From Herbaspirillum rhizosphaerae (lineage in GTDB: Bacteria > Pseudomonadota > Gammaproteobacteria > Burkholderiales > Burkholderiaceae_D): a DNA stretch of 64,000 bases. The translations under genes and the position numbers were made by a program. Below are positions 1-10,378 of the stretch, piece after piece. How positions within the stretch are numbered: position 1 is the first letter of the stretch; every line of letters begins with the position of its first letter. The DNA is taken from contig NZ_LFLU01000014.1 in the NCBI RefSeq assembly GCF_001189965.1, positions 89,986 through 153,985 of the forward strand, read 5' to 3'. The notes beneath the pieces are model-generated. The model did not search any database. It was not told the DNA's origin and saw only the letters and a program-made list of their open reading frames with translations.

Positions 1-113
1 CCGGACACGCCCTTGTTGATCATGTGCTGCACCGCGTTGCCGCCTGCACCGCCCACGCCCACGACCTTGATGATCGTGCCGAGAGTGGCGTTGTCGAGCA
101 TATCTATTTCCAT
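1..113 (-). CDS. ftsZ: Cell division protein FtsZ, N-terminal fragment (runs off window)
   Basis: Only the first 37 codons are in the window; the rest lies beyond the left edge. The translation begins MEIDMLDNATLGTIIKV and continues with VGVGGAGGNAV, the N-terminal nucleotide-binding strand and glycine-rich loop typical of the tubulin-like GTPase FtsZ, which forms the division ring. The ATG at 113 is preceded by AGGAG with a 5-base gap. It follows ftsA on the same strand after 131 bases, the normal end of a dcw cluster. The slightly longer intergenic gap leaves room for an internal ftsZ promoter, but I could not pick a convincing one. Confidence 0.95.
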   Translation of the reverse strand, partial: MEIDMLDNATLGTIIKVVGVGGAGGNAVQHMINKGVS

Positions 114-244
114 GATGACTCCTTAAATATATGTATGTGCAGCTTGCAGTTGATAGGCATCACGCGGTGTGACGACTAGCAACTGAGAACTGCGTGTTGC
201 TGATCCGAAGAACTGAATGACTAAAAAATAAATAACGCGACTGC

Positions 245-1477
245 TTAAAAATTGCCTAAAAACCATTCCTTCATGCGCTGCCAGATTGCCTTTACCGAAC
301 CTTCCTGTCGGGTGACGATGTACCCGCGCAGATATTGCTTTTTCGCTTCCAACAACAACCCCAAAACCGTCGAATAGCGTGGGCTGCGCACCACATCAGC
401 CAGTTGGCCGCTATATTCCGGCGTCCCCAGTCGGGCCGGCTTGAGGAAGATGTCCTCTGCCAGCTCAATCATCCCCGGCATCATCGCGGAGCCGCCGGTG
501 AGGACGATGCCCGACGACAGCACCTCTTCGTAACCCGACTCGCGCACCACCTGATGCACCAATGCAAACAATTCTTCGACGCGCGGTTCGATCACGGCCG
601 CCAGCGCCTGGCGCGACAGGGTGCGCGGATTGCGGTCGCCCAGCCCCGGCACTTCCAGCGTCTCGGTCGGATCCGCCAGGATCTGCTTGGCCACGCCGTA
701 GCGCAGCTTGATTTCTTCCGCCTCCAGCGTCGGCGTGCGCAAGGCCATCGCGATGTCGTTGGTGATCTGGTCGCCGGCGATCGGGATCACGGCGGTATGG
801 CGAATCGCGCCTTCGGTAAACACCGCCACATCGGTCGTGCCGCCGCCGATATCGACCAGCACCACGCCCAGTTCGCGCTCGTCCGGCGTCAGCACGGAAT
901 CGGCCGAAGCCATCGGCTGCAGGATCAGATCCGACACTTCCAGGCCGCAGCGGCGCACGCATTTCACAATGTTCTGCACTGCAGAGACGGCGCCGGTCAC
1001 GATGTGTACTTTTACCTCGAGTCGGATGCCGCTCATGCCGATTGGTTCACGCACATCTTCCTGATTGTCGACGATGAATTCCTGCGGCACGGTATGCAGC
1101 AATTGCTGGTCGGTCGGGATGTTGACGGCCTTGGCGGTTTCGATAACGCGCGACACGTCGGCGGCGCTGACTTCCTTGTCCTTGATCGCCACCATGCCGC
1201 TCGAATTGAAGCTGCGGATATGGCTGCCCGCGATGCCGGTGTAGACATTGCGAATCTTGCAATCGGCCATCAGCTCGGCCTCTTCCAGCGCCCGCTGGAT
1301 CGATTCGACCGTGGCTTCGATGTTGACCACCACGCCCTTCTTCAATCCCTTGGATTCGGACTGGCCCAGGCCGATCACTTCGTGGCGTCCGTCCTGCAAT
1401 ACTTCCGCCACCACGGCCACCACCTTGGAGGTGCCGATGTCGAGACCGACGATCAGGTTTTTTGCGTCTTTTGTCAT
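245..1477 (-). CDS. ftsA: Cell division protein FtsA
   Basis: FtsA is an actin-fold ATPase that tethers FtsZ filaments to the inner membrane and recruits late division proteins. The 410-residue product has the phosphate-1 motif GLDIGTSKV at residues 11-19, the phosphate-2 motif VDIGGGTTD near 208-216 and the adenosine motif VLTGGSAMMPG in the last fifth. It ends in the conserved amphipathic membrane-targeting helix WQRMKEWFLGNF. Length matches the family (about 410-420). It lies 10 bases downstream of ftsQ and upstream of ftsZ, in canonical dcw order. The ATG at 1477 is preceded by GGAACGAT. Confidence 0.96.
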   Translation of the reverse strand: MTKDAKNLIVGLDIGTSKVVAVVAEVLQDGRHEVIGLGQSESKGLKKGVVVNIEATVESIQRALEEAELMADCKIRNVYTGIAGSHIRSFNSSGMVAIKDKEVSAADVSRVIETAKAVNIPTDQQLLHTVPQEFIVDNQEDVREPIGMSGIRLEVKVHIVTGAVSAVQNIVKCVRRCGLEVSDLILQPMASADSVLTPDERELGVVLVDIGGGTTDVAVFTEGAIRHTAVIPIAGDQITNDIAMALRTPTLEAEEIKLRYGVAKQILADPTETLEVPGLGDRNPRTLSRQALAAVIEPRVEELFALVHQVVRESGYEEVLSSGIVLTGGSAMMPGMIELAEDIFLKPARLGTPEYSGQLADVVRSPRYSTVLGLLLEAKKQYLRGYIVTRQEGSVKAIWQRMKEWFLGNF

Positions 1478-1487
1478 ATCGTTCCGC

Positions 1488-2261
1488 TTATTTTTTCTTT
1501 CCGTTCAATGCAGCCAGTACCAATCCATCCGCCTTCAACGCCAGGCCGTTCGGATAGCGCATGTCGACATTTTCAATTTTCTTCCCCTGCAGGCGGTCCA
1601 TCAGCTGCGGATAGACGGATACCAGCCTGGCAATTCTTTCCTTCAGCGTGGCATCGCTTTCGGCACGCCCCAGTTCGACCGTGATGCCGTTGTCGAGCTT
1701 GACGGTCCAGGCATAACGGTTCGACAAGGCCACGGCTTCCGGCGTCACCTTGATCGGCGCCAGCCAGTCGCGGAACTGATCGAAACGCGCCACCACTTCC
1801 TTCTCGCTGCCGTCCGGCCCGTCGAACTCCAGCAAGTCGCCGTCGTCTTCCGCCTCCGCCAGATTGGCCGTAAACACATCGCCCTTGACCGACAGCAGAC
1901 GCCCGTCATCACCCCAGGTGCCGAGCGCGCGATGTTCTTCTATCGTCACGATCAGCTTGTTCGGCCATTCGCGACGCACCATGGCTTTACGCACCCATGG
2001 CACCGATTCGAACGCACCGCGCACCGCGTCCAGATCGGCAGTAAAAAAATTGCCCTTGATGCGCGGCACCGCGCTGGCGCGTATCGTCAGCGGATTCACG
2101 CGGCGCAACTGCTCCTGCGCCACGCCTTCGACGCGTATCGTCTTGAGCGTAAACATCGGCCGCTGCGCCAGCCACCACAGGCCGGACGCCAGCAATGCCA
2201 GCAGCACCAGCGCCAGCAGGGCGTTGGTGATTGCGTTGAGCATTTTGACGTCTTGCCACAT
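1488..2261 (-). CDS. ftsQ: Cell division protein FtsQ
   Basis: FtsQ is a bitopic inner-membrane protein that links early cytoplasmic and late periplasmic division proteins (FtsB/FtsL). The 257-residue product has a short cytoplasmic N-terminus, one membrane segment at about residues 12-31 (Leu/Ala-rich, ending in WWLAQ) and then a POTRA-type domain. The POTRA domain starts at FTLKTIRVEG and includes the typical VPWVRKAMVRREWPN segment. The rest is the periplasmic beta domain. It sits between ddlB (9 bases upstream) and ftsA (10 bases downstream) on the same strand, so it is probably cotranscribed and translationally coupled. Confidence 0.93.
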   Translation of the reverse strand: MWQDVKMLNAITNALLALVLLALLASGLWWLAQRPMFTLKTIRVEGVAQEQLRRVNPLTIRASAVPRIKGNFFTADLDAVRGAFESVPWVRKAMVRREWPNKLIVTIEEHRALGTWGDDGRLLSVKGDVFTANLAEAEDDGDLLEFDGPDGSEKEVVARFDQFRDWLAPIKVTPEAVALSNRYAWTVKLDNGITVELGRAESDATLKERIARLVSVYPQLMDRLQGKKIENVDMRYPNGLALKADGLVLAALNGKKK

Positions 2262-2270
2262 GGTTGCGCC

Positions 2271-3296
2271 TTAGCCTTTATCCGTCGTGTTGCCGGCATC
2301 CGCCGACGCATGCGGCTTCCACGCATCGGACGGTTGCAGGTCCAGCGCTGCGGACTGCAAAATCTCGCAGCACAAATCTTCATAGCTCATGCCGGCCTGC
2401 TTGGCCGACATCGGCACCAGCGAATGGCCGGTCATGCCCGGCGAGGTATTGATCTCCAGCAGGAACGGCTCATTGTCCGAGGCCCGCAGCATGAAGTCGA
2501 CGCGCGACCAGCCGCGGCAACCTAGCGCGTTATAAGCCTTTACCGCCAGATCCTGCACGCGCTGCGTCAGCGCTTCGTCGATCGGCGCCGGGCACAGGTA
2601 CTTGGTGTCGTCGGTGAAATACTTGTGCTGATAGTCGTAATTGCCTTCCGGCGCGCGGATCTCGATCACCGGATAGGCTTTTGCATCACGTCCCTTGCCC
2701 AGCACCGGCACCGTCAGCTCGCGGCCGGTGACGAATTCTTCCGCCAGCACGGCGGCGTCATATTTGGCGCACAGATTGAACGCTTCCTGCATGTCGGAAT
2801 ATCCCGACACCTTGGCGATGCCGATGGTCGAGCCTTCGTGCGGCGCCTTCAGCATCAACGGCAAACCGAGCACGTCCGGCACCTGGCGCAACTCTTCGCG
2901 CGGCGTCGCGGCGCTGTCGAGCACGATGAAGCGCGGCGTCGGCAAGTCGTGGCCGATCCAGATGCGCTTGGTCATGACCTTGTCCATCGCAATCGAGGAC
3001 GCCATCACGCCTGGGCCTGTGTACGGAATGCCGAGTTGTTCCAGCGCGCCTTGCAGCGTGCCGTCTTCGCCGTAGCGGCCGTGCAGCGCGATGAAAACGC
3101 GATCGAATTTCTCTGCCGCCAGTTCGGCCAGGCTGCGCTCAGCCGGATCGAAGGGATGCGCGTCGACGCCCTTGCTGCGCAGCGCCTTCAACACGCCGGC
3201 GCCGGACATCAGCGACACTTCGCGCTCGGCGGAACGGCCGCCGAACAGCACGCCGACTTTGCCGAATTGTTTGGCCATGTTCGAGTCCGTCATCAT
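2271..3296 (-). CDS. ddlB: D-alanine--D-alanine ligase
   Basis: This cytoplasmic ATP-grasp enzyme joins two D-alanines to make the dipeptide that MurF adds to the UDP-MurNAc-tripeptide. The N-terminus has the family signature [16 protein letters not shown]. The C-terminal half has the ATP-grasp and metal-binding pattern [18 protein letters not shown]. At 341 residues it is somewhat longer than E. coli DdlB, mainly through a polar C-terminal tail after LQSAALDL. Two tandem ATG codons (3296 and 3293) follow AGGGGG; the first gives a 4-base ATGA overlap with the murC stop. Position between murC and ftsQ is canonical. Confidence 0.95.
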   Translation of the reverse strand: MMTDSNMAKQFGKVGVLFGGRSAEREVSLMSGAGVLKALRSKGVDAHPFDPAERSLAELAAEKFDRVFIALHGRYGEDGTLQGALEQLGIPYTGPGVMASSIAMDKVMTKRIWIGHDLPTPRFIVLDSAATPREELRQVPDVLGLPLMLKAPHEGSTIGIAKVSGYSDMQEAFNLCAKYDAAVLAEEFVTGRELTVPVLGKGRDAKAYPVIEIRAPEGNYDYQHKYFTDDTKYLCPAPIDEALTQRVQDLAVKAYNALGCRGWSRVDFMLRASDNEPFLLEINTSPGMTGHSLVPMSAKQAGMSYEDLCCEILQSAALDLQPSDAWKPHASADAGNTTDKG

Positions 3297-4717
3297 GCCC
3301 CCTGCCCTTGCGCATCCACGGATTGCGCCGTCAGTTTTGCCGGCACGCCGCTGATCGAACCTGCGCCCATGGTCATGACGACATCGCCGTCGCGCACCAC
3401 GTTGAGGATGGTTGTCGGCATGTCGGCGATATCTTCGACGAACACCGGCTCGACCTTGCCTGCCACGCGCAGCGCATGCGCCAGCGCACGGCCGTCGGCG
3501 GCCACGATCGGTTGCTCGCCGGCGGAATACACCTCGGCCAGCACCAGCACGTCCGGTGTCGACAACACCTTGACGAAATCTTCAAACAAATCGCGCGTAC
3601 GGGTGTAGCGATGCGGCTGGAACGCCAGCACCAGACGGCGTCCCGGATAGGCGCCGCGCGCAGCGGAAATGGTCGCAGCAGTCTCGACCGGATGGTGGCC
3701 GTAATCATCCACCAGCGTGAACGAGCCGGCCGGCTTACCCGCCGCATCGAACAACGGCACTTCGCCGTAGCGCGTAAAGCGGCGGCCGACACCGTTGAAT
3801 TCGGTCAGCGCCTTTTGTGTATCGGCATCGGCCACGTCCAGCTCGCGCGCAATCGCGACGGCGGCGCAGGCGTTCTGCACGTTGTGCATGCCGGGCTGGT
3901 TCAGGCTGACCTGCATCGGCGCATAGCCGTCCTGAATCACGGTGAACTCCATCTTGCCGTCGACGGCCTTGGCTTCGATGGCGCGGATGTCTGCATCTTC
4001 ATGGAAACCGTAGGTCAGGATAGGTTTGGAAATCATCGGCATGATTTCGCGCACGTGCGGGTCATCCAGGCACAGCACGGCGACGCCGTAGAACGGCAAA
4101 CGCTGGGTGAACTCGACGAAGGCCTGCTTGAGCTTGGCGAAATCGTGGTTGTAGGTTTCCATGTGATCGGCATCGATGTTCGTGATGACTTCGATCACCG
4201 GCGTCAGATTCAGGAAGGAAGCATCCGACTCGTCGGCTTCGGCTACGATGAAATCTCCCGAACCGAGCTTGGCATTGGCGCCCGCGCTGGTCAGACGACC
4301 GCCGATCACGAAGGTCGGATCCAGTCCGCCTTGCGCCAGCACGCTCGCCACCAGGCTGGTGGTAGTGGTCTTGCCGTGCGTGCCGGCGATCGCGATGCCC
4401 TGCTTCAGGCGCATCAGCTCGCCCAGCATCACCGCACGCGGCACGATGGGAATGTGTTTCTTGCGCGCCGCCAGCACTTCCGGATTGTCGCCCTTGACCG
4501 CAGTCGAGGTGACGATGGCGTCGGCGTTGTCGATGTTCTCCGCCGCATGGCCGTAGAGGATGCGCGCGCCCAGTTGCGCCAGGCGCTGCGTCGCCGCGTT
4601 GCTGCCCAGATCCGAGCCGGACACGCCGTAGCCCAGATTGAGCATGACTTCGGCAATGCCGCTCATTCCAGAGCCGCCAATGCCGACGAAGTGAATATTT
4701 TTAACCCGATGTTTCAT
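3293..4717 (-). CDS. murC: UDP-N-acetylmuramate--L-alanine ligase MurC
   Basis: MurC adds the first residue of the stem peptide, L-alanine, to UDP-MurNAc in the cytoplasm using ATP. The 474-residue product shows the N-terminal UDP-binding loop [14 protein letters not shown] (residues 10-23). It also has the Mur-ligase ATP-binding P-loop GTHGKTTTT at 112-120 and the later VDDYGHHP motif characteristic of MurC. Length is normal for the family. It overlaps murG upstream and ddlB downstream by 4 bases each (ATGA junctions), so it is part of a tightly coupled operon. Confidence 0.97.
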   Translation of the reverse strand: MKHRVKNIHFVGIGGSGMSGIAEVMLNLGYGVSGSDLGSNAATQRLAQLGARILYGHAAENIDNADAIVTSTAVKGDNPEVLAARKKHIPIVPRAVMLGELMRLKQGIAIAGTHGKTTTTSLVASVLAQGGLDPTFVIGGRLTSAGANAKLGSGDFIVAEADESDASFLNLTPVIEVITNIDADHMETYNHDFAKLKQAFVEFTQRLPFYGVAVLCLDDPHVREIMPMISKPILTYGFHEDADIRAIEAKAVDGKMEFTVIQDGYAPMQVSLNQPGMHNVQNACAAVAIARELDVADADTQKALTEFNGVGRRFTRYGEVPLFDAAGKPAGSFTLVDDYGHHPVETAATISAARGAYPGRRLVLAFQPHRYTRTRDLFEDFVKVLSTPDVLVLAEVYSAGEQPIVAADGRALAHALRVAGKVEPVFVEDIADMPTTILNVVRDGDVVMTMGAGSISGVPAKLTAQSVDAQGQGA

Positions 4718-5799
4718 TGCTTTACCAATCTTTCCAGCACCTGCGCAATCGCCTCATTGGCGTTGCGCCTGCCTTGTTCATACGCCGCCTGCGCCATCTT
4801 CAGGCAGGCAGGCCGATCCAACGTTTGCAGCAATGCCGCCAGGCTGTCCGGGGTCAACCCGGTCTGCGGCAGATGCACTGCGGCCTTGCTTTGCGCCATC
4901 CATTTGGCGTTGTCGCGCTGATGCGAGGTGGTCGACGCCACCAGCGGCACCAGCACGCTGGCGACACCGGCCGCCGTCAATTCCGACACGGTGATCGCAC
5001 CGGCGCGGCAGATCACCAGATCCGCATCCGCATAGCGGCGCGGCATGTCCTCGATGAAATCCACTACTTCCGCCGCGACGCCCGACTGCGCATACGCCGC
5101 GCGCAAGGCATCGATGTGTTGCTTGCCCGACTGATGCGTCACCAGCGGACGCTGGTCCGGCGGCAATTTCGCCAGCGCCGCCGGCACGCATTCATTCAAT
5201 ACCTTGGCGCCCAGACTGCCGCCGACCACCAGAATCCGCAACGGACCGCCATGGCCGGCATAACGCGGCGCCGGTTCGCCCAGGGCGATGATTTCCTTGC
5301 GCACCGGATTGCCGGTCACTTCCGCCTTGCCGGCCGCCTTGCCGAAATCTGCCGGGAAGCCGAACAGCACCTTGTCAGCCAGTGGCGTCAAGGTCTTGTT
5401 CGACAGCAGCAACGCCGCATCCGCATTCACCAGCGCCAGCGGCACGCCGCGCAAACGCGCCATCGCGCCACCCGGCACCGTTACATAACCGCCCATGCCC
5501 AGCACCACATCCGGCTTACGCTTGCCGATGATGCGGAAGCACGAACCGAAGCTGGCGATCAAGCGCCACACGCCTTTGACGGTATGCGCCAGGCCTTTGC
5601 CGCGCAGACCGGCGAAGACGATGGAGTCCATCTCGACGCCATGCTTGGGCACCAGCTCGCGCTCCATGCCGTGTGTCGTGCCCAGCCAGGACACTTGCCA
5701 GCCGCGTGCGCGCATGGTGTCGGCAATCGCCAGGCCCGGGAAGATATGCCCGCCGGTGCCCGCCGCCATGATTAGAAGACGCTTGCCTGTCGGAGTCAT
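4714..5799 (-). CDS. murG: UDP-N-acetylglucosamine--lipid I GlcNAc transferase MurG
   Basis: MurG is a peripheral GT-B glycosyltransferase that converts lipid I to lipid II on the cytoplasmic face of the inner membrane. The chosen ATG at 5799 (product 361 residues, family length about 355-365) is preceded by GGAGG with a 6-base spacer and overlaps the ftsW stop by 4 bases. The protein starts [18 protein letters not shown], where GTGGH is the N-terminal loop that contacts the acceptor. The C-terminal half has the UDP-GlcNAc pocket residues in [19 protein letters not shown]. The frame stays open further upstream, but that part is antisense-like ftsW sequence and was excluded. Confidence 0.96.
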   Translation of the reverse strand: MTPTGKRLLIMAAGTGGHIFPGLAIADTMRARGWQVSWLGTTHGMERELVPKHGVEMDSIVFAGLRGKGLAHTVKGVWRLIASFGSCFRIIGKRKPDVVLGMGGYVTVPGGAMARLRGVPLALVNADAALLLSNKTLTPLADKVLFGFPADFGKAAGKAEVTGNPVRKEIIALGEPAPRYAGHGGPLRILVVGGSLGAKVLNECVPAALAKLPPDQRPLVTHQSGKQHIDALRAAYAQSGVAAEVVDFIEDMPRRYADADLVICRAGAITVSELTAAGVASVLVPLVASTTSHQRDNAKWMAQSKAAVHLPQTGLTPDSLAALLQTLDRPACLKMAQAAYEQGRRNANEAIAQVLERLVKQ

Positions 5800-7061
5800 A
5801 GCCGCCCTCCGCGCATCAGCACGCGATTCTCGTAATCGATACGCAGCAGAATCGCCAGCCCGACGCAATTGATCAGCACGCCCGATCCGCCATAACTCAT
5901 CAGCGGCAAGGTCAAACCCTTGGTCGGCAACAGGCCGAGGTTCACGCCCATGTTGATGAAGGCCTGCACGCCGATCCAGATGCCGATGCCCTTGGCGACC
6001 AGACCTGCAAAGGTCAGATCCAGCGCGATCGCCTGGCGGCCGATTTCGAAGGCATGCTTGATCAGCCAGTAGAACAGCAAGACCACCACCAGCACGCCGG
6101 CAAAACCCAGCTCCTCGCCGATCACCGCCAGCAGGAAGTCGGTATGCGCTTCCGGCAGGTAGTGCAGCTTTTCCACGCTGCCGCCCAGTCCCACGCCGAA
6201 CAGCTCGCCGCGGCCGAAGGCGATCAGCGAATGCGACAACTGATAAGCCTTGCCCAGGGCGTTTTCTTCCACCCATGGATTCATGTACGCGAAAATCCGT
6301 TCGCGCCGCCATGGCGACAAGATGATCACCAGCGAAAAAATCCCGACCAGCGTGGCGCCGATACCGCCGAACCAGACGCCGTTGATGCCGCCCAGGAACA
6401 GGATGCCCATCGCGATACACACAATCACGCCGAACGCGCCGAGGTCAGGCTCCAGCAGCAGCAGCAAACCGACCACGCCCACCGCCAGCGTCATCGGCAA
6501 AAATCCCTTGGTCAGCTTGTGCATCACCGCCTGCTTGCGCACCGTGTAATCGGCGGCGTACAGAACAATGAACAGCTTCATCAGCTCCGACGGCTGCAAG
6601 TTGAACACCTTAAACGACAGCCAGCGCTTGGCGCCGTTGACGCCCTTGCCGATGCCCGGCACCAGCACCATCGCCAGCAAGATCAGCGTGACCACGAACA
6701 GATACGGCGCGATTTTTTGCCAGGTCTCGATCTTGATGCGGAACACCATCAGGCCGACCACCAGCGATACGCAGATGAACATCGCCTGACGGATCAGGAA
6801 ATGCGAGGTCTTGTAATTCGCATACTTGGGCGAGTCGGGCAGCGCGATCGATGCCGAATACACCATGACCATGCCGAACAGCATCAGCAGCAAGACCACC
6901 CATACCAGCGGCTGGTCGTACTCCATCATGCGCGAACGCTGCTCGATACCGCTGATGCCCTTCAGGCTGCCGCTGTTGCTGCTCGCGCGCGCACTGCCGC
7001 GCACGCCGGGCTCATCCTTGGCGCCGAACCAGCCGGTGATCGAAGGCAGGGTCAGTTTCAT
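5796..7061 (-). CDS. ftsW: Septal peptidoglycan glycosyltransferase FtsW
   Basis: FtsW is a SEDS-family polytopic membrane protein that polymerises lipid II at the septum with FtsI. About ten hydrophobic segments are visible after a roughly 45-residue hydrophilic N-terminus. Conserved SEDS segments include [18 protein letters not shown] and [18 protein letters not shown], and the C-terminal LMSYGGSG motif is present. I place the start at ATG 7061, with GGGGAGG seven bases upstream, overlapping the murD stop by one base. A GTG codon one position earlier (7064) is the alternative. The product is 421 residues. It overlaps murG by 4 bases. Confidence 0.95.
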   Translation of the reverse strand: MKLTLPSITGWFGAKDEPGVRGSARASSNSGSLKGISGIEQRSRMMEYDQPLVWVVLLLMLFGMVMVYSASIALPDSPKYANYKTSHFLIRQAMFICVSLVVGLMVFRIKIETWQKIAPYLFVVTLILLAMVLVPGIGKGVNGAKRWLSFKVFNLQPSELMKLFIVLYAADYTVRKQAVMHKLTKGFLPMTLAVGVVGLLLLLEPDLGAFGVIVCIAMGILFLGGINGVWFGGIGATLVGIFSLVIILSPWRRERIFAYMNPWVEENALGKAYQLSHSLIAFGRGELFGVGLGGSVEKLHYLPEAHTDFLLAVIGEELGFAGVLVVVLLFYWLIKHAFEIGRQAIALDLTFAGLVAKGIGIWIGVQAFINMGVNLGLLPTKGLTLPLMSYGGSGVLINCVGLAILLRIDYENRVLMRGGRL

Positions 7062-9163
7062 CACATCACCTCCCCGCGCGACAGGGCGACTTCACGCACT
7101 GCATCGACAAATACTTCGGCGCGGTGTTCGTAGTTGCGGAACATGTCGAAGCTGGCGCAGGCCGGCGACAGCAGCACGGCGTCACCGCCTTGCGCCATTT
7201 CGGAGGCCTTTTCAACCGCCTCTTCCAACGTCGCGCAATCGATCAGCTCGACGCCGCTGTCTGCAACCGCAGCACGAATGGCGCCGGCATCGCGGCCGAT
7301 CAGGAACACGGCGCGACCGTACTTCGACAAGGGCTCCGCCAATGGCGCGAAATCCTGGCCTTTGCCTTCGCCGCCGGCGATCAGCAACAAGCGGTTCGGC
7401 TTGCCGCCATGGCCGAGACCGTTCAATGCGGCAACCGTCGCGCCGACATTGGTGCCTTTGCTGTCGTCGTAATATTCGACCTCGCGTATCGTCATCACCA
7501 GCTCGACGCGATGCGGCTCGCCGGTGTAGTCGCGCAGACCGTGCAACAGGTTCGCCAGCGGCAGATCGGCCGCACGGCACAAGGCCAGCGCCGCCAGCCC
7601 GTTGGAGGCGTTGTGCAAACCGCGGATCTTCAACGCATCGACCGGCATCAGGCGCTTGAGCAGGAAAGGTTGCTCGACGACTTCCTTCGGATCCTTCTTG
7701 CGGCGGCGGCCTTCCGGCTTTTCTTCGTCTTCGACTGCGACGGCGGCGGCCAGCCACAGCATGCCGTTTTCATCGACCAGACCGAAACTGCCGGCCTTCT
7801 TCGGCTCATCCAGGCCGAAACTCGATACGGTCGCGCCGGGCGCGGCCATCGCCATCACGGCGGCATCGTCGCGATTGAGCACGCGCACGGTCTTGTCGCC
7901 GAAAATCCGCGCCTTGTCGGCGGCGTAGGCGTCCATGCTGCCGTGCCAGTCCAGATGGTCTTGCGTAATGTTCAGTACGGTGGCGGCGTCGGCCTGCAAG
8001 CTGTAAGTCGTGTGCAGCTGGAAGCTCGACAACTCCAGCACCCAGGCTTGCGGCAGGATGCCTTCGTACACCCGCTCCGGTTCCGGCGGCGGCAGTTCGA
8101 GCTGCAGTGGCGCGCTGTCGTCTTCGTCAAGGAGCGACGTCTGTGCGGCGACAACAATATCTTCCGCTTCGTCGATTTCCGCATCTTGCGATGCGACGCT
8201 GTCGACGTTTGTTTCTTCAACACTCGTTTCAGCAGCCTGTTCTTGCGAAGCCGATGCATCGACATGCTCTTCCGAGCCGTCGGCACTTTCTTGCGGCGCG
8301 GCGACGGCGACGGCGACTGTCAGACTGTCGTTCAGACCCATGTGCGCGGCTTGCGCCGGCTGCTCGTGTTCTGCGTCATCCGATGCTTCGACAGATGCCT
8401 CCGACGATGCTGCATCAAGCTCGGCAGACTCGGCTTGCTCGGTCAGCTCCAGCTGGCGCGAGGCTTCTTCTGCGGCAGCTTGTGCAGCGGCGGCTTCCTT
8501 CGCCGCTACTGCGTCGATTTCAGCCTGCGCTGCGGCCTGTGCTTGCGCCTGTTGTTCGGCGATGACCGCAGCTGCTTCCGCCTCGGCCTGCGCAGCCGCT
8601 GCTTCTTCGGCTCTTTGCGCGGCGACCACTATCGCGTGGGCTGCATCTTCGATCAGTGCTTCGCGCAAGACATCCAGCGCCGCCGGGCTGATATTGCCCG
8701 CAACCTTGGTCGTCAATCCGGCGCGACGGCACAGCATGCCGGTCAGGCTGGTGACGGTGGTCTTGCCGTTGGTGCCGGTGATGGCCAATACCTTGGGCGC
8801 GTAGGCGCGCTCTTCACGCAAGGCCGCCAGCGCCTGCGCAAACAATTCCATCTCGCCCCACAGGGGGATATTCTTTTCTGCCGCTGCTGCGGACAGCACG
8901 GCCAGGTCGCGCTCGGGCGCCAGGCCGGGGCTGACGGCGACGAAGTCGATGCCGTCGAGCAGTTCCGCCGACAGGGCCTTGCCGCCGATGAATTCGCTCT
9001 GTGCCGATGCCGCGCGCAATACGGCCAGGCGCTCGGCCACGGCCTGCTCTTCGCGGGTATCGGCCACACGCACGCGCGCGCCGCAGTAGACCAGCCACTG
9101 CGCCATCGCCAGACCGGATTCACCCAGTCCAAGTACCAGAGCGTGTTTATCGACGTAATTCAT
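7061..9163 (-). CDS. murD: UDP-N-acetylmuramoyl-L-alanine--D-glutamate ligase MurD with a large internal insertion
   Basis: MurD adds D-glutamate to UDP-MurNAc-L-Ala. Recognisable elements are the N-terminal Rossmann-like loop [13 protein letters not shown] (9-21), the P-loop [11 protein letters not shown] (130-140), NISPAALD (157-164), [11 protein letters not shown] (376-386) and the C-terminal [14 protein letters not shown]. At 700 residues it is far longer than usual MurD (about 430-500). The excess is mainly a low-complexity block at about residues 172-368. A smaller charged insertion near residues 470-500 ([17 protein letters not shown]) is of a kind I recall from other Burkholderiales MurD. 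The frame is unbroken and the core motifs are intact, so it is probably functional. It lies between mraY and ftsW. Confidence 0.93.
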   Translation of the reverse strand: MNYVDKHALVLGLGESGLAMAQWLVYCGARVRVADTREEQAVAERLAVLRAASAQSEFIGGKALSAELLDGIDFVAVSPGLAPERDLAVLSAAAAEKNIPLWGEMELFAQALAALREERAYAPKVLAITGTNGKTTVTSLTGMLCRRAGLTTKVAGNISPAALDVLREALIEDAAHAIVVAAQRAEEAAAAQAEAEAAAVIAEQQAQAQAAAQAEIDAVAAKEAAAAQAAAEEASRQLELTEQAESAELDAASSEASVEASDDAEHEQPAQAAHMGLNDSLTVAVAVAAPQESADGSEEHVDASASQEQAAETSVEETNVDSVASQDAEIDEAEDIVVAAQTSLLDEDDSAPLQLELPPPEPERVYEGILPQAWVLELSSFQLHTTYSLQADAATVLNITQDHLDWHGSMDAYAADKARIFGDKTVRVLNRDDAAVMAMAAPGATVSSFGLDEPKKAGSFGLVDENGMLWLAAAVAVEDEEKPEGRRRKKDPKEVVEQPFLLKRLMPVDALKIRGLHNASNGLAALALCRAADLPLANLLHGLRDYTGEPHRVELVMTIREVEYYDDSKGTNVGATVAALNGLGHGGKPNRLLLIAGGEGKGQDFAPLAEPLSKYGRAVFLIGRDAGAIRAAVADSGVELIDCATLEEAVEKASEMAQGGDAVLLSPACASFDMFRNYEHRAEVFVDAVREVALSRGEVM
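8060..8650 (-). other. Low-complexity Ala/Glu/Gln-rich insertion inside MurD
   Basis: This in-frame segment encodes about 197 residues (roughly 172-368 of MurD). The first half is Ala/Gln/Glu-rich and likely helical or coiled-coil, for example [19 protein letters not shown]. The second half is acidic and Ser/Asp/Glu-rich and probably disordered, followed by the Pro-rich LPPPEPE. It separates [14 protein letters not shown] from [13 protein letters not shown], which are nearly adjacent in ordinary MurD proteins. The boundaries are estimated from motif alignment by eye. Confidence 0.8.
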
Positions 9164-9207
9164 TCTTTATTACCTGAGTCTTTCTAAAATGATCTGATCA
9201 ACGCAAC

Positions 9208-10377
9208 TCAACGCAGCTTCAGCGTCGACAGACCGAACAGCACCAGCATCATCGTGATGATCCAGAAGCGCACCACGACTTGTGTTTCTTTCCAGCCTTT
9301 TTGTTCATAGTGATGATGCAGCGGCGCCATCAGCAGCACGCGCTTGCCGACGCCGTAGCGCTTCTTGGTGAACTTGAAGTAAGCCACCTGAATCATCACC
9401 GACAGGGTTTCCACCACGAAGATGCCGCCCATGATGAACAAGACGATTTCCTGACGCACGATCACCGCGATGGTGCCGAGCGCGCCGCCCAGCGCCAATG
9501 CGCCGACGTCGCCCATGAACACCTGCGCCGGGTAGGCGTTGTACCAGAGAAAGGCCAGACCCGCGCCGGCCATCGCGCCGCAGAAAATCAGCAGTTCGCC
9601 AGCGCCTGGAATGTGCGGGATGATCAGGTATTTGGCATAACTGGCGTTGCCGGTCAGGTAGGCGAAGATGCCCAGCGCGCCGCCGACCAGCACTGTCGGC
9701 ATGATCGCCAGACCGTCCAGGCCGTCGGTCAGATTGACCGCATTGCTGGTGCCGACGATGACGAAATAGGTCAGGGCAATGAAACCCCACACGCCCAGCG
9801 GATAGCTGACGGTTTTGAAGAACGGTACGATCAGGTCGGCCTTGGGCGGCAGGTCGAGATTGAAACCAGACTGCACCCAGGCGAAGAACAGATCCAGCAC
9901 CTTCATGTTGCTGACTTCGGACACCGAGAACGCCAGATAGAACGCCGCCACCAGACCGATCAGCGACTGCCAGAAATACTTTTCGCGCGAGCGCATGCCG
10001 TTCGGATCCTTGTAGACCACCTTGCGGTAGTCGTCGACCCAGCCGATGGTGCCGAAGCCCAGCGTGACGATCAGTACGATCCAGACGAAACGGTTGCTGA
10101 GGTCGGCCCACAGCAAGGTCGAAATGCCGATGCCGATCAGGATCAGCACGCCGCCCATGGTGGGAGTGCCGGATTTGACCAGATGCGTTTGCGGACCGTC
10201 GGTACGCACGGCCTGGCCGACCTTGAGCCGGGTCAGCATGCGGATCACCGCCGGACCGGCGACGAGGCCGATCAACAGCGCCGTCAGCGTCGCAAACACG
10301 GCGCGGAAGGTGATGAAGTTGAATACGCGCAGGAAACTGAAATCCTGCTGAAAATTCTGAGCCAGCCAAAGCAGCAT
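9208..10377 (-). CDS. mraY: Phospho-N-acetylmuramoyl-pentapeptide transferase MraY
   Basis: MraY transfers phospho-MurNAc-pentapeptide to undecaprenyl phosphate, forming lipid I. It is a polytopic inner-membrane enzyme; about ten hydrophobic segments are visible. Conserved features are GTPTMGG, the Mg-binding [10 protein letters not shown] and the cytoplasmic loop APLHHHYE with the conserved histidines. The ATG at 10377 gives 389 residues, exactly a normal family length, has GGAG upstream and starts one base after the murF stop codon. Upstream in-frame codons lie inside murF and were rejected. The following gap to murD is only 44 bases. Confidence 0.96.
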   Translation of the reverse strand: MLLWLAQNFQQDFSFLRVFNFITFRAVFATLTALLIGLVAGPAVIRMLTRLKVGQAVRTDGPQTHLVKSGTPTMGGVLILIGIGISTLLWADLSNRFVWIVLIVTLGFGTIGWVDDYRKVVYKDPNGMRSREKYFWQSLIGLVAAFYLAFSVSEVSNMKVLDLFFAWVQSGFNLDLPPKADLIVPFFKTVSYPLGVWGFIALTYFVIVGTSNAVNLTDGLDGLAIMPTVLVGGALGIFAYLTGNASYAKYLIIPHIPGAGELLIFCGAMAGAGLAFLWYNAYPAQVFMGDVGALALGGALGTIAVIVRQEIVLFIMGGIFVVETLSVMIQVAYFKFTKKRYGVGKRVLLMAPLHHHYEQKGWKETQVVVRFWIITMMLVLFGLSTLKLR

Positions 10378-10378
10378 G

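Noticed and set aside
335..4921. Long open frames on the plus strand opposite ftsA, ddlB, murC and murG (for example 335-1684, 2625-3608, 3308-4921)
   Set aside because: They are antisense to well-recognised dcw genes, are rich in Arg/His/Gln as expected from high-GC shadow frames and match no family.
5800..6420. Upstream extension of the murG frame
   Set aside because: It lies inside ftsW, and the ATG at 5799 with GGAGG gives the normal MurG N-terminus.
8060..8650. Possibility that the murD insertion is a separate inserted gene or intein
   Set aside because: It has no intein splice motifs (no Cys/Ser at the start with His-Asn at the end), no start/stop structure of its own and continues the murD frame on both sides.
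7124..9187. Plus-strand open frame opposite murD (687 codons)
   Set aside because: It is open only because murD is GC-rich and repetitive. It has no family resemblance and no convincing ribosome site, and its Cys/Arg-rich translation is a shadow.
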